64,000 nucleotides of DNA from Effrenium voratum. Its lineage: Eukaryota > Sar > Dinophyceae > Suessiales > Symbiodiniaceae. Position 1 is the stretch's first letter, and the number at the start of each line of letters is the position of its first letter. The DNA lies in assembly GCA_963377175.1 (NCBI GenBank), contig CAUJNA010000846.1, positions 321,983-385,982 of the forward strand, in the 5' to 3' direction. Of the stretch, positions 29,276-40,240 are shown piece by piece. The position numbers and the translations under genes are program-made. Below the pieces are notes generated by a model, which was not told the DNA's origin, searched no databases, and saw only the letters and a program-made list of their open reading frames with translations.

Positions 29276-29790
29276 GCCCTTGCTATATGTGCTATATGTG
29301 CTATATCTTACACGCCAAGCCGCTGAACCCCCACAGTCTCCGGGTTCCTTGCTATATGTGCTATATGTGCTATATCTTACACGCCAACCCGCTGAACATC
29401 CACTCTTCCCCGGGTCCTTGCTATATGTGCTATATGTGCTATATCTTACTGAACATCCACTCTCCCCCAGCTCCTTGCTATATGTACTATATGTGCTATA
29501 TACTCTGTACGCGCGAAATCTGTACTATATGTGCTATACAGGGCCATATAGCACATATAGCACATATAGCAAGGAACCCGGGGAGAGTGGATGTTCAGTG
29601 GCTTGCCTTGTGAGATATAGCACATATAGCACGTATAGCATGGAACCCGGGGAGAGTGGATGTTCAGTGGCTTGCCTTGTGAGATATAGCACATATAGCA
29701 CATATAGCATGGAACCCGGGAGAGTGGATGTTCAGTGGCTTGCCTTGTGAGATATAGCACATATAGCACGTATAGCAAGGAGCCCGGGGA
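29276..29790. repeat. Palindromic minisatellite built on GCTATATGT
   Basis: On the left, four units of about 60-70 bp carry TTGCTATATGTGCTATATGT and then CCGCTGAAC with a GGGTCC/GGGTTCC tail. From about 29540 the same unit runs in reverse complement (AGCACATATAGCACATATAG, GAGAGTGGATGTTCAGTGG) for three to four more units. The centre is near 29535-29545. The array is coding-like in several frames (YVLYVLYL) only because the 9-mer contains no stop codon. Confidence 0.9.
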
Positions 29791-29810
29791 CTGTGAGGTT
29801 GGTGCCTGCC

Positions 29811-30480
29811 TGGCATAGCCTCCCGGCCGCGCCTGCCCGGCATCGGAGCCCTGCCGAGCCCGCGCCAAGGTCGGGATTCTTCCCAGGAAAAAAATCCAGT
29901 CCTCCCGTGGGGGGAGGACTGCAGCACGCTTTTTTTTTGCCAATGGCTGCGAGGCCCCAGCTGCCCGGCATAGAAGCCCGGCCGCGCCTGCCCGGCATCG
30001 GAGCCCTGCCGAGCCCGCGCCAAGGGATTCCCAGGAAAAAAATTCAAGGATTGCCTCCTTCAATCCTGTTGTCACCCCAGGATTGCCTCCTTCAATCCTG
30101 TTGTCACCCCAGGATTGAGAACTCCACGCGGAACTCCACGCGGGCAACTCCGAAAAAATGGGACATGCCTGTTTCCAGTTCCGAACTCCACGCGGAACTC
30201 CACGCGGGGCAACTCGGAAAAAAAGGGACATGCCTGTTTCCAGTTCCGAACTCCACGCGGGCAGCCACCAAAAAATGGTTGGTGCCTGTTTCCAGTCCGA
30301 GGCACTTCAAAAGCACAAGTGCCACTTGTGCTTTCGAGCACATTCCTGCCCGGCATCGGAGGCTTCGATACCTAGCGCGCCACATTCCTGCCGCGCTACC
30401 TGCCCGGCATCGGAGCCTCCAGCCTGCCAAGCCCGCGCCAAGGTCGGGATTCTTCCCAGGAAAAAAATGTCGAGGTCGTC
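29811..30480. repeat. GC-rich dispersed direct repeats
   Basis: Three block types recur. GCCCGGCATCGGAGCC with CCCGCGCCAAGG occurs near 29836, 29992 and 30400. GATTGCCTCCTTCAATCCTG occurs twice (30053, 30085). A block of about 55 bp with AACTCCACGCGG and GGGACATGCCTGTTTCCAG occurs about three times (30118-30295). Most GCC[AC]AGG blocks end in CCCAGGAAAAAAAT. Confidence 0.82.
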
Positions 30481-30743
30481 TAAGCCGACAACTGTGACAA
30501 AAAAATTCCAGTGGTCCTGTGGGACAACTGTCAGTTTCGGCGAACCTGCCCGGCAGAGCCGCGCCAGCCCGCCGACATGGAGGCACGCAGCTGATGTCTC
30601 GCACCAACTACGAAGCAGTGGCCGATTTCGCCGGCCACTGGCTCCATCGTGCGCAGGTCTCGCTTTTGACCGGCGAAATCGGTCAAATCAAATTGAGTCA
30701 CATCCGAAAAAAAACCCTGGTGCGGGCCTGGTGCGGGCTCCAA

Positions 30744-30803
30744 GACCGAAGCCGCGGAGCCGGCCTCGCTCCAAGACCGAAGCCGCGGAGCCGGCCTCGC
30801 TCT
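30744..30803. repeat. Two-copy direct repeat of about 31 bp
   Basis: CCAAGACCGAAGCCGCGGAG followed by CCGGCCTCGCT occurs twice in tandem just upstream of the virus-like island. Confidence 0.85.
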
Positions 30804-30852
30804 CAAGGTCACCCACGGACTGTGACACGTGCGGAAACTTGCGCCGAAGAGG

Positions 30853-30916
30853 GGTTGGTGTGTTTGACACACCAACAAGCGGCGACGCCTGTGAGGGGGT
30901 GTGTCAAACACACCAA
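30853..30916 (+). promoter_or_regulatory. Paired hairpins upstream of the fibre-like gene
   Basis: GTTGGTGTG-TTTGA-CACACCAAC (about 30854-30876) and GGTGTG-TCAAA-CACACC (about 30899-30915) are perfect hairpins, and the second repeats the first in inverted form. They lie about 125-185 bp upstream of the start codon at 31041. They may be a control site or an element end; function is inferred from position only. Confidence 0.4.
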
Positions 30917-31040
30917 CCCCCGAATCACAGAGGAAACTTCTCCGAACGGCCGGAACGCCACGAAGGACCTGTGAGGGCGCGCTGCGAAAGTACAACACCC
31001 CTGCGTTATGAATTCGTATAACACCTACTCCTAAGAAAAC

Positions 31041-34000
31041 ATGTTTGAAGGACCTGTCACCGGCAACATCCCGGAGGTCCTGGACAACGGAGAGGTGACT
31101 GACGGCACGCACGTCACCGCAGGGCAGCTGGCCCTGGCTCTCACGCCGTACGCTCAAGTAACGGACCTGGCGGTAAACACGGCAGCGTCCGGCAACAACG
31201 CGGCCGCCATCCAGTCCCTGGACAACAGAGTCACCGCAGAGCTGGCCTCAAAGCTGGACAGCAGCGCGCTGGCGCCGGCAATTGCGCCCCTGGCCACGGC
31301 GGCGGCCCTGGCCACCACGGACGGGCAGGTGGCCGCGCACGGAAGCGGCAAGGCGGACGTCAGCGCGCTGGCCGCCCTGCTCTCCACGGTGGACGGGTTG
31401 GACACGCCGCTGGAGGTAGACACAAAGATAGCAAATGCCCTGCTGGGTCTCGCCACCGAGGCCTTCGTCGCAGCGCAGCTTGCTAGCCGGGACGCCAGCA
31501 TCACGGCGCTCCAGGGGGCCAAGGCCGACGCGACGCTGCTGGCCTCATACGCCACGAACGCCGCGCACTCCGCCAGCGAGACCGCGCTCCAGAGCGCCCT
31601 CGACGCAATCCTCGCGGAGCTCGCCGCCCTGCAGCTTTCCGGCAGCGGAGTTGTTAACGCGCCGGCCTGGGCGGGCTTCACAACTTGGGAGCTCCTTCGC
31701 GGAAGCAGCGTCGTTCGCAACCTGCATTTCGTGGCTCCTCTCTCTGCTGCGCTGGCCAACGGCGACGACACGCTGAGCATCACGGCAGACTGCTACTCCA
31801 CGGCGGGCACTGACGCCGCTATAACAGCAGCCTTGCTGGCCTACTACACCTCCTCACAAGTGGACACTCTGTTGGGAGACTACCGCACCGGAACGGCGCA
31901 GGACGCGGAGACGGCCGGCGCCATCACGGCCGCGCTGCTGGCGTACTACACCGCGGCGCAAGTGGACGCGCTGTTGGGAGACTACCGCACGGCAAGCGCG
32001 CAGGACACGCAGACGCAGGCCGCCATCGCGGGCGCGCTGCTGGCCTACCGGACGGGCCCGGACCAGGACGTCTTCACAACCAACCAAATCACCTCGGCGC
32101 TGGTGGCGTACCGCTCAGCCGCAGACCAGGACACGGCGACGGCCTCGAGCATCGCCGCCGCGCTGCTCAGCTACTACACCATCGCGCAAGTAGACGGCCT
32201 CCTTGCCAACAAGCTCGGAGTCACGGAGGCGGCCTCGGCCCTGCAAATAGCCGTGCGCTTTCCGGACGACGGAGGGGCCGACGAGGTGGTGGCCGCCATA
32301 GGAGAGCAGATCCTGGGCCCCACGGACGTCTCACTGTCAAACTGGACGGTTCGCCCCAGCAGCGGCTGCAGCGTGGTCCGGGCCACGCACACCGCGGGAG
32401 TAAGCGTGGACGGCTACACCCTGACCCTGGCGGCGAACCCGTGGAACATCGTGCGCACCTACAACTGGACGCCCGGCAGAGAGCTGCTCTTCGCCTGCCG
32501 CTACCGGCTCGGCACGGCCTCCAACTTCGTGGTGTACGTGTCAGAGGCAGACAACGTCTACGACCCATTGTACGGCAGCTTCGTGGGCGACCAGGGCGCC
32601 TGGAGCACGGCCAAGATGTACTTCACCGTGCCGCCAAACGGAGTTGCGAAGCTGCACTTTGGTGCGCACTTCCAGGCGCCAGGCCTGCCCAACCAGACGG
32701 CAGGAACGGCGGACGTCTACGGCCTCCAGATCCTGGACGCAACCCTGGAGGCCGGCAACACGGTGGAGGAGGACACGGCGGCTTCGGCGCTGCTGCTGAA
32801 GCACGAGTTCCTCGACGGAGGGGCCGACGACGTCACGCTGGCCACCCTGGGCGAGGTGCTGCTGGAGCCCACGCTCACCCCGCTAGGCAATTTTCTGGTG
32901 CGCTCCAACAGCCAGAGCTCCGTGGCCTCGGCCAGCTTCGCGGTGGGAGGCTTCCAGCTGGAGGGCTACGCCATGACCCTGAGCGCCTTCGCCTGGAACA
33001 TCGTGCGCACCTACACGCTGACGCCGGGAGACGCTACTCCTTCGGCTGCCGGTACCGGCTGGGCACGGCCTCCAACTTGGTGATGTACGTCAGCGCGGCC
33101 GACAACGACTACGTGGGCGTCACCGGCAACTTCCTCGGCACGCCCGCGCAGGGAGTGTGGAGCACGGCGCGCCTGGACTTCTCGGTGCCGCCGGGCGGAA
33201 TCGCGAAGCAGCACTTCGGAGCCTTCGGCGGCTCCATCCCCGGGCTGGTGCAGCAGTCGGCGGGCACGCTGGACCTGTACAGCATGCAGATCAGGGCCAG
33301 CGCCTTCGAGGGAGGGTCTGTCTCAGTAACGGACCTGCTGGCGGACTCGCTGGCCCTCACGGGCTCGGCCACGCTGGACGGGCTCACCGCGCAGGGCAAC
33401 GTGGGCTGCGACCAGCTGCTGTGCAACGACGTGAACTGCACCGACGTGTTCACCACGGGCGTGGACGCCTCGGGCGCCATTTCCTGCGCTGCGCTCACGG
33501 CCACCGGCACCGTCGCCGGGGCCGCGCTGACGTCCACGGGGGCCGTGTCAGGCAGCTCGCTGAGCATCAGCGGCGCGGCCAGCGTGGGCCTGCTGAGCTC
33601 CGCCACGGGAATCACGGGCAGCACACTCACCATCAACAACACGGCCAACGCCGGGAACTTCACCACGGTGGGCGACGTGTCCACGGGCACGCTGACGGCC
33701 TCGGGCGCAGCAACCGCGGCGAGCTTCGCAGCCACCGGTGCGCTCACGGGCGCCACGCTGACGATCACCGGTGCGGCCTCCGCGGGCCCGCTGGACTGCG
33801 AGAGCCTGGACTGCACCTTCACGGCCACGAGCGGCGGAGTGTCGACGGGCAGCGTGGTCTGCGGCGACGTGACGAGCTCGGGCACGGTCTCCGCGCCGCA
33901 GCTCTTCGCGTCCAACACGCTCACCGTGACCAACACCTCAGACTTCTCGGACGATCTCTTCCTGACGAAGAACTGGGCGGGCTGGAGCAAGCTGCAAGTG

Positions 34001-34569
34001 TCCAACAACAGCGCGGCCCCCGACAGCGGCCCGGAGCTGCGGCTGCTGGGCAACCAGAGCGCGCGGGTCTTCCTGGAGCGAGACGGCGGGGCGCACCAGT
34101 GCGAGCTGATCATGATCAACGACGAGGCGCTGGTGCAGACGAAGAGCCTCTCGACGCAGCTGTCCTTGACCACGAACCAGAGGAACCCCGGCTGCCTCGT
34201 GATCGCGGGCAACACGGGCAACGTGGTCTGCAACACGAGCTTCACGAATTTGTCGGACAGCAGGGTAAAGACGGAGATGGCCGAGGCCGACGTGGCAGAG
34301 CTCCAGCAGCTCTTCGACTCCGTGGAGGCCAAGCAGTACAACGCCCGGACATGAACGAGGACCTGAGGCTGGGCTTCGCGTCAAACGACTTTACAGGAGC
34401 GAAGTGGAAGAACCTGACGGGCACCGCGAGGTGGAGCGACGGCACGGAGATGGTCACCCTCGACTACTCTCACCTCACCAGCGTGCTCTGGGGGGTGCGC
34501 AAGGGCTTCCAGGCCCGGCTGGACGAGGTGGAAGCCTGGCAGGCCCAGCGGGGGCCGAAGAACGAGTAG
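31041..34569 (+). pseudogene. Tail-fibre-like protein with C-terminal peptidase S74 chaperone domain, two frameshifts
   Basis: The ATG at 31041 sits in AAAACATGT. The first about 230 residues are Ala/Leu-rich and likely form trimeric coiled coil. Next come repeated units of the type AALLAYYTxxQVDxLLGDYRT, common in fibre shafts. Two similar beta-rich modules follow, each with WNIVRTY and CRYRLGTASN (first near residues 460-500, second from about 33000). A Gly/Ser/Thr/Ala-rich shaft leads to the C-terminal module, with SDSRVKTEM near 34253 (the Ser and Lys positions of the S74 autocleavage dyad), LGFASNDF and LDYSHLTSVLWGVRKGFQ. The frame breaks near 33035 and near 34345, each explained by one missing base. 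In known fibres this chaperone helps trimer folding and then cleaves itself off. About 1,175 codons in all. Confidence 0.75.
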
Positions 34570-34752
34570 TGTGAGCAGGCCTCCCTGCGTCCAGGGACGC
34601 TAGCGCAAGCTCCTTTTTGGGGCAAGAAGTAGGTGTGAGCAGGCCTCCGCGCATCCGCAGAACCTTGCTCAAGCCCCTTTTTGGGGCAAGAAGTAGGTAG
34701 GCCTCCCTGCATCCAGGGAGCCTTGAATAAGCTCCTCCTTTTTGGGGCAAAG
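34570..34752 (+). terminator. Three tandem copies of a two-hairpin intergenic element
   Basis: Units of about 60 bp follow the fibre-like gene. Each has AGGCCTCC, then a stem-loop (TCCCTG-N4-CAGGGA in copies 1 and 3, TCCGCG-N4-CGCAGA in copy 2), then a second stem-loop of the GCCCC-TTTTT-GGGGC type ending GGGGCAAG. A fourth copy follows the integrase gene. Position after genes and conserved folding suggest transcript 3'-end formation. Confidence 0.7.
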
Positions 34753-34756
34753 CTAA

Positions 34757-35729
34757 ATGGAGGCGCTGAGGGACCTGGCCGACGACTTCAACGTGAGGGA
34801 CCCGCGGAAGCTGTACCGACTCGCGAGGCAGCGCGACCTCGACGTGACGCAGGCCATGGCCTTCGAGGCGCTGAAGGCCGACGTGGGCCGGCAGGTGCAG
34901 GCGCCACGGCCGCGTGCGCTGGGCAAGTCGGCCGCCGAGGGGCCGAACGACCGGCTGCAGGCCGACCTCATCGACTTCAGCCAGAACACGCCGGGGAAGA
35001 CGAAGTACGGCCTGGTGGTGATGGACGTCTTCACCCGGGAGGCCGCCGTGGAACCTCTGCAGAACAAGAACGCCGAGACGGTGGGCCGCGCCACCAAGCG
35101 CGCCGCAAAGGAGCTGACGGGGGACGACGGGAACTTTGTGGTCACGACAGACCTGGGCAACGAGTTCGCCACGCTGGACCGGGACGTGCACCGCACTAAG
35201 CGGCCCGAGGACCGCAACGCCATTGCCGTGGTGGACCGGGGCATCCAGACGCTGAAGAAGGACCTGGCCACGAGGGTGGCGCGCAAGGGCGGGCAGTGGA
35301 GCGACCACTTCGAGCGGGCGGCCGGGGCCTACAACGCGGCCCCACGAGACGGTGCACGGAGCGCCCGAGGACGTGGAGAAGCAGCCGGCCACGGAGTTCA
35401 GGGTCCTGCAAGACAACGCCGACAAGTTCCAGCACAACAAGGACCTCACCGACCGGCGCGTGAAGGCGGTGGAGGACGCAGTCGCCTTCCGAGCGCCGAC
35501 GAACGCGGCGAGGAGCTTCAACCCTCAGTACGGCGACGTGCAGCGGCTGGGGGCCGTGGACTCCATGACCGTCCGCAGCACGGAGGGGCGCGAGACCCTG
35601 CTGAAGCTGGCGCTGCCGGCGCCGCAGGGCAGCGGCAACGCGGCGGGCCGGCTGACGAGACGCAGGCCGGCGGCTGTGAGGCAGCTGGACGACTTCCTGG
35701 CGCCTCCGAGGCCCAGGACCCTTGACTAG
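34757..35729 (+). pseudogene. Polinton-type retrovirus-like integrase, frameshifted
   Basis: The ATG at 34757 begins 5 nt after the intergenic repeat. The catalytic core has QADLIDF (first Asp), YGLVVMDVFTREAAVEPL, then VVTTDLGNEF (second Asp). The third acidic position falls in AIAVVDRGIQTLKKDL, where Asp stands in place of the usual Glu. Near 35338 the frame breaks; homology resumes in the frame ending at 35729 with HGAPEDVEKQPATEFRVLQD and NPQYGDVQRLGAVDSM, which fits the chromodomain-proximal tail of such integrases. Total about 323 codons. This family is strongly amplified in dinoflagellate genomes as I remember them. The protein would insert viral DNA into the host chromosome. Confidence 0.8.
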
Positions 35730-35740
35730 CTTTCGAAAAC

Positions 35741-35800
35741 TCTTCAGGCCTCCTCGTTTCCGAGGAAGCTTGAAGAAGCCCCTTTTGGCGCAAAAAGAGG
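35741..35800 (+). terminator. Fourth copy of the two-hairpin element, after the integrase
   Basis: CAGGCCTCC is followed by TCCTCG-TTTC-CGAGGA and then GAAGCCCC-TTTT-GGCGC. The first stem keeps pairing although its inner three base pairs differ from those of the copies at 34570-34752. It lies 12 nt after the integrase stop. Confidence 0.68.
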
Positions 35801-36019
35801 CTGATCACACTCAAGTTGGAATTGCCTGGTCGAGCGAAAAAACTAGGAGAAAAAAGGTTTTGAGACATTGCGCGGGCTGGGGAATTCCCGGAGCCCGCTC
35901 AAGCCCTTTTTGGGTTAGGGTTTGGGGTGCTCGGGAAACCAACGGGTTGGGCGAACCAATCAAATGAGCGGGGGCTGGCGTGGGCAAACCGTGCAAAACC
36001 GTGCAAAAAAGCTATTACT

Positions 36020-36122
36020 CCAGGGTGTACATACATGTACGGCCTGTAGTAGTAGCATTTTGTAGCGCAAAACCGTGCAAAACGAGCTATTCTTACAGGC
36101 CGTACATACATGTACACCCTGG
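36020..36122. repeat. Inverted repeat with 28-29 bp arms
   Basis: The left arm (CCAGGGTGTACATACATGTA followed by CGGCCTGTA) and right arm (TACAGGCCGTACATACATGT followed by ACACCCTGG) are perfect complements, separated by about 46 bp. Flanking GCAAAACCGTGCAAAA and AGCTATT blocks are also repeated. Confidence 0.9.
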
Positions 36123-36184
36123 ATGAATAGCATTTTGTGGCGCAAAACGGTGCAAATGTCCCTTTAGGGTTTGGGGTCCTCGGC

Positions 36185-36990
36185 AAACCAAACGGGTTGG
36201 GCGAACCATTGAAAAACAAAACCCCCCAGGCACGTTGGGCAGACCAGTACTCAAAAAAAAATCCGAAACCCCTCCAGACCCGTTGGGCGAACCATTGAAA
36301 AACGAAACCCCTCCCGGGCCCGTGGGGCGGACCATTGAAAAACGAAACCCCTCCAGGCGCGTTGGGCGGACCATTGAAAAAAAAATCCGAAACCCCTCCC
36401 GGGCCCGTTGGGCGAACCATTGAAAAAAACCGACCCCTACCCCGCAGACCCGTTGGGCGGACCATTGAAAAAAAAAAATCCGAAACCCCTCCCGGGCCCG
36501 TTGGGCGAACCATTGAAAAAAAAAAACCGACCCCTACCCCGCAGACCCGTTGGGCGAACCATTGAAAAAAAACCATTGAAAAACGAAACCCCTCCCGGGC
36601 CCGTTGGGCGGACCATTGAAAAAAAAAATCCGAAACTCCTCCCGGGCCCGTTGGGCGGACCATTGAAAAAAAAAATCCGAAACTCCTCCCGGGCCCGTTG
36701 GGCGGACCATTGATTTTTTTTTCCGAAACCCCTCCCGGGCCCGTTGGGCGAAGCATTGAAAAAAACCGACCCCTACCCCGCAGACCCGTTGGGCGGACCA
36801 TTGAAAAACGAACCCCTACCCCGCAGAACGTTGGGCAGAACATTGAAAAAAAAAATCCGAATCCCCCCGGGCCCGTTGGGCGGACCATTGAAAAAACCCG
36901 ACCCCTACCCCGCAGACCCGTTGGGCGGACCATTGAAAAACGACTCCTTCCCAGGCCCGTTGGGCGAACCATTGAAAAAAAAAAATCCGA
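36185..36990. repeat. Minisatellite, about 18 copies of a roughly 45-bp unit
   Basis: The unit is CCCGTTGGGCGGACCATTG followed by a poly-A run of 5-11 and then CCGAAACCCCTCCCGGG or CCGACCCCTACCCCGCAGA. Two subtypes alternate irregularly. Apparent long frames here on both strands are produced by the repeat. Confidence 0.95.
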
Positions 36991-37021
36991 AACGTAGCTG
37001 CCGGCGTCCTCCACCTCATCT

Positions 37022-37121
37022 NNNNNNNNNNNNNNNNNNNNNNNNNNNNNNNNNNNNNNNNNNNNNNNNNNNNNNNNNNNNNNNNNNNNNNNNNNNNNNN
37101 NNNNNNNNNNNNNNNNNNNNN
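37022..37121. other. Assembly gap of 100 N
   Basis: Exactly 100 unknown bases, a standard scaffold-gap size, placed between the minisatellite and the GATA array. The real distance is unknown. Confidence 0.99.
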
Positions 37122-37600
<479 letters not shown>

Positions 37601-38062
37601 GAAAGGGAAGGGTCACTATAGTGTTTATATTTTTGAAACCGCCGGCTTCGCCGGCTCTGGTAGGGGAACCAGAGCTCTCGCTGAACCTCAGGTTGCACCT
37701 CTTGACGGCGATCCGATGCCGCGGATCGGACATCCGACATGATTTCGGCTCTCGTAGGCGCCAGCCGACATGGAATGAAGGTTCAGGGTGATGGAGAATC
37801 ATTGGACCTGGAGGAGGGAAGGGTGAGGAAGCCCCAATCAGCTCCTAAGCACTCAATACTCACCCAAGTCGAATGATGAAGCTCCAAATTGGGTCAATGG
37901 TGGTTTTTAAAACCACCATTGATTTAATGGTGGATTGAATTCAGGGCCTAGTATGGCTCCCTCCCCTCCCCCCCGCGCCATCGAACTTCGTGGAGATCGG
38001 GAGGAAGTTGACCAAGAACGCTCCTCTTCGCACTTCTAATGTCTCGTTGCATCCTCCCATGG
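37601..38062. other. No gene seen
   Basis: Contains small inverted blocks only (GAAACCGCCGGCTTCGCCGG near 37636, TTTTTAAAACCACCATTGAT near 37901). Confidence 0.5.
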
Positions 38063-38169
38063 CTACCTGGAGTCTCCTGAAGGACCCTTTAAACATGTTT
38101 GGCCATTACCCAAAATTCCAGGCGTCATGGACCCGTTTTTATTTCGGGTCAGATGCAGACTCCAGGTAG
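38063..38169. mobile_element. TIR element family B, copy 1
   Basis: Ends CTACCTGGAGTCTCC and its complement GACTCCAGGTAG. The interior pairs around ACCC...GGGT. TA is present at both ends (TA-CCTGG...CCAGG-TA). Confidence 0.8.
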
Positions 38170-40240
38170 GAACGGTGAGGGGGCAAATGCATCATGCTAG
38201 GCCTATGGAGCTTTGAGGAATATGGCTGGTCAATGCACATCTGACAATGGCCACAGCATTTCACCAGGACTCATACGATGTTTTGCCAAGAATCACGTCA
38301 TAGGACGGAACTCACTTAAAATGCACATCCCCAACCCAAACTGGAAATACGTGGGGCCCGCCTCCACTTTCTTTGCCTACCCATGATGGGAACATCTGGG
38401 TATGACTTCTTTAAGGGAACCCTTATTGGGCTGGGTTTAATCAGAAAGTAGGAAACCAATTGAATTTGGGGATTCCCCCTTTTTGAGACAAGGCATGGCG
38501 TTTCATGCCTGGCTGGGAAAGCACTGGCAGCTACCTTGGGTGAGCTCCCTTCCCATTGAACGTTCCAGGACGCCCAAGAGAAGATTTGCATTGCTCAGAA
38601 AACATGAACATTTCGGAGGCACCTCCGAAATTGGGCGAACAGCTTTTTCGGGTTCCATACCTTTTTTGTCGGCAGGTACGTTTGAAGCGCCTTCCGAAGC
38701 CAGCCCCTCTCCTGGGGTTAAAACCACCATTGAACCACAACCACCATGATTCAAGGGGGGCCTCATTCTCTAAATTGAATTTGGGTCCAACCATTCTTTG
38801 GAATGGTTGAACCCCAATGATACCATTCGACCCTTCTGCGCCTTTCAGGCATTTCTGAGGGCCTCCTTTCCACAGGCGAGGAAAGCAACCCGGAGACACC
38901 TGGAGTCTTGAGCTGCAACCGCTTGAGCTCCGGGCCCTTTTGGCGCATCTTCCTAGCGAGCCGGCCAAACCAAGTCTTAGGCGCTGTTTGTCCATGAAAA
39001 TTTCCTTCTCGAACAAAATTCACACCTCAAATTCTTCATGAGTGGTTGATATACTCACTGGCTGAGTGGATGGCCCAAAAAAAGTCCAAACTTTGTATTT
39101 ACCACTAAAATGGTCTTCCCAGAAAGTTTAAAGTTCATGAACTCAGGAGTTGAGTATAGATGGCCGACCCCTCAAGATACTGCAAGACGGCCAGCCGAAA
39201 CATGCTCAAACAATCTGGAGCTTGAAGGTAAGGACAGGATGCTTGTCACCCATACTTCTCAACATCCACAGTTCCTGGGTTTGGGCACAAGAATCGTATG
39301 TGGACTTCATTCACTATTCAAATAAAAGAGGAATATTATAGCTGCTTACCAAAGCTTGCCACATGAAGATATCACTCACCAGCCATTTCTCTCTTCTTGG
39401 CTGGTTCTCTTTCATTCATCTTTTCTCTTTTTACGTCCCTTTGCATTTCCAGGAGTTGCACCAAATGCAAAGAACAGGACGTAAAGAGAAAGGAAAGAAT
39501 TAATGGGGAAGGCATCTATAAGTGAGAGATTGTATGCTGAGACGCCTTCCTTCTCATTCTCTTTACCGCGGCCACAAAGGGAATTATGGATTGGCGACAC
39601 AAGGAATAACCGTTCATTCGCGATGCAAGCCTCAACGAAGTGTTCTGCGCAAGAATGCCATTAAAACACTGCGCCACCTTTAAAAGCAACATATTCTACA
39701 ACGCCTCTAGGTGCATTTACAGTGTACACAACCCTGTCGCCTCTTACACAACACCATGTGGGTGTGGGTTGACAAAATGGGCTTCTTTCAAGGCCAAATG
39801 ACCCTCTTCAAAGCTTCAAAGAGGCCGCCCATGGTTGGCAACCTAAGTGTTGACGCGAGTTGAGCCCTTTTTTGGATGGGTTGCAAGAGAAACCAAGAGG
39901 CAACCAAGCATGTGGCGTTGGAAGGTTGAAAGCTGTTCTTGACAGGAACTTTGATCATGACCTTTCGCGCAAGATCTCCCCTGACCTTCAAATTTCCCTT
40001 GAACATGGGCAATTGCCCCAAAATTATCTCAGTGAATTCCCGAGTTTATGGGTAGCTTGAGGGTCCAGGCACACGTTAAGCTCTTTCAGGATGTCCCTTG
40101 GCATCTGATGAATTCTCCCGTTCACGACCCCCAACCATGACTACTTCAAAGCACCCACAAGCTTAGCAACAGGAGTCGCTCTCCAAACCCCCCCCCCCCT
40201 TCAAAAATGTCCCTCCCCCATCAGACAATCCCAAAACCAT
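38170..40240. other. Gene-poor; family K copy 1 lies inside
   Basis: No coding region recognised. Short open frames on both strands near 38500-39020 lack recognisable domains. The family K element at 39051-39157 is the only repeat identified. Confidence 0.4.
39051..39157. mobile_element. TIR element family K, copy 1
   Basis: Ends ATACTCACTGGCTGAGT and ACTCAGGAGTTGAGTAT. The interior GGCCCAAAAAAAGTCCAAAC and TTTACCACTAAAATGGTC are shared with the copies at 46800 and 61057. Confidence 0.75.

Larger units (their letters stand above)
30840..35800 (+). mobile_element. Fragment of an integrated Polinton-like virus (GC-rich island)
   Basis: Base composition rises sharply to very high GC from about 31041 to 35730. 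Two plus-strand genes fill it: a fibre-like protein with a peptidase S74 domain and a Polinton-type integrase. The pairing of a retrovirus-like integrase with virion genes is characteristic of Polintons/Mavericks and Polinton-like viruses. Capsid, packaging ATPase and DNA polymerase genes are absent. Both genes are frameshifted, so the insertion is degraded. Exact ends and target-site duplications were not identified. Confidence 0.68.

Noticed and set aside
29130..30231. Frames of 200-260 codons with YVLYVLYL-type repeats on both strands
   Set aside because: They are translations of the GCTATATGT minisatellite and appear on both strands equally.
33109..34341. A 410-codon minus-strand frame opposite the fibre-like gene
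   Set aside because: In very GC-rich DNA all frames are open. The plus strand has the S74 motifs and shaft repeats; the minus frame has no recognisable domain.
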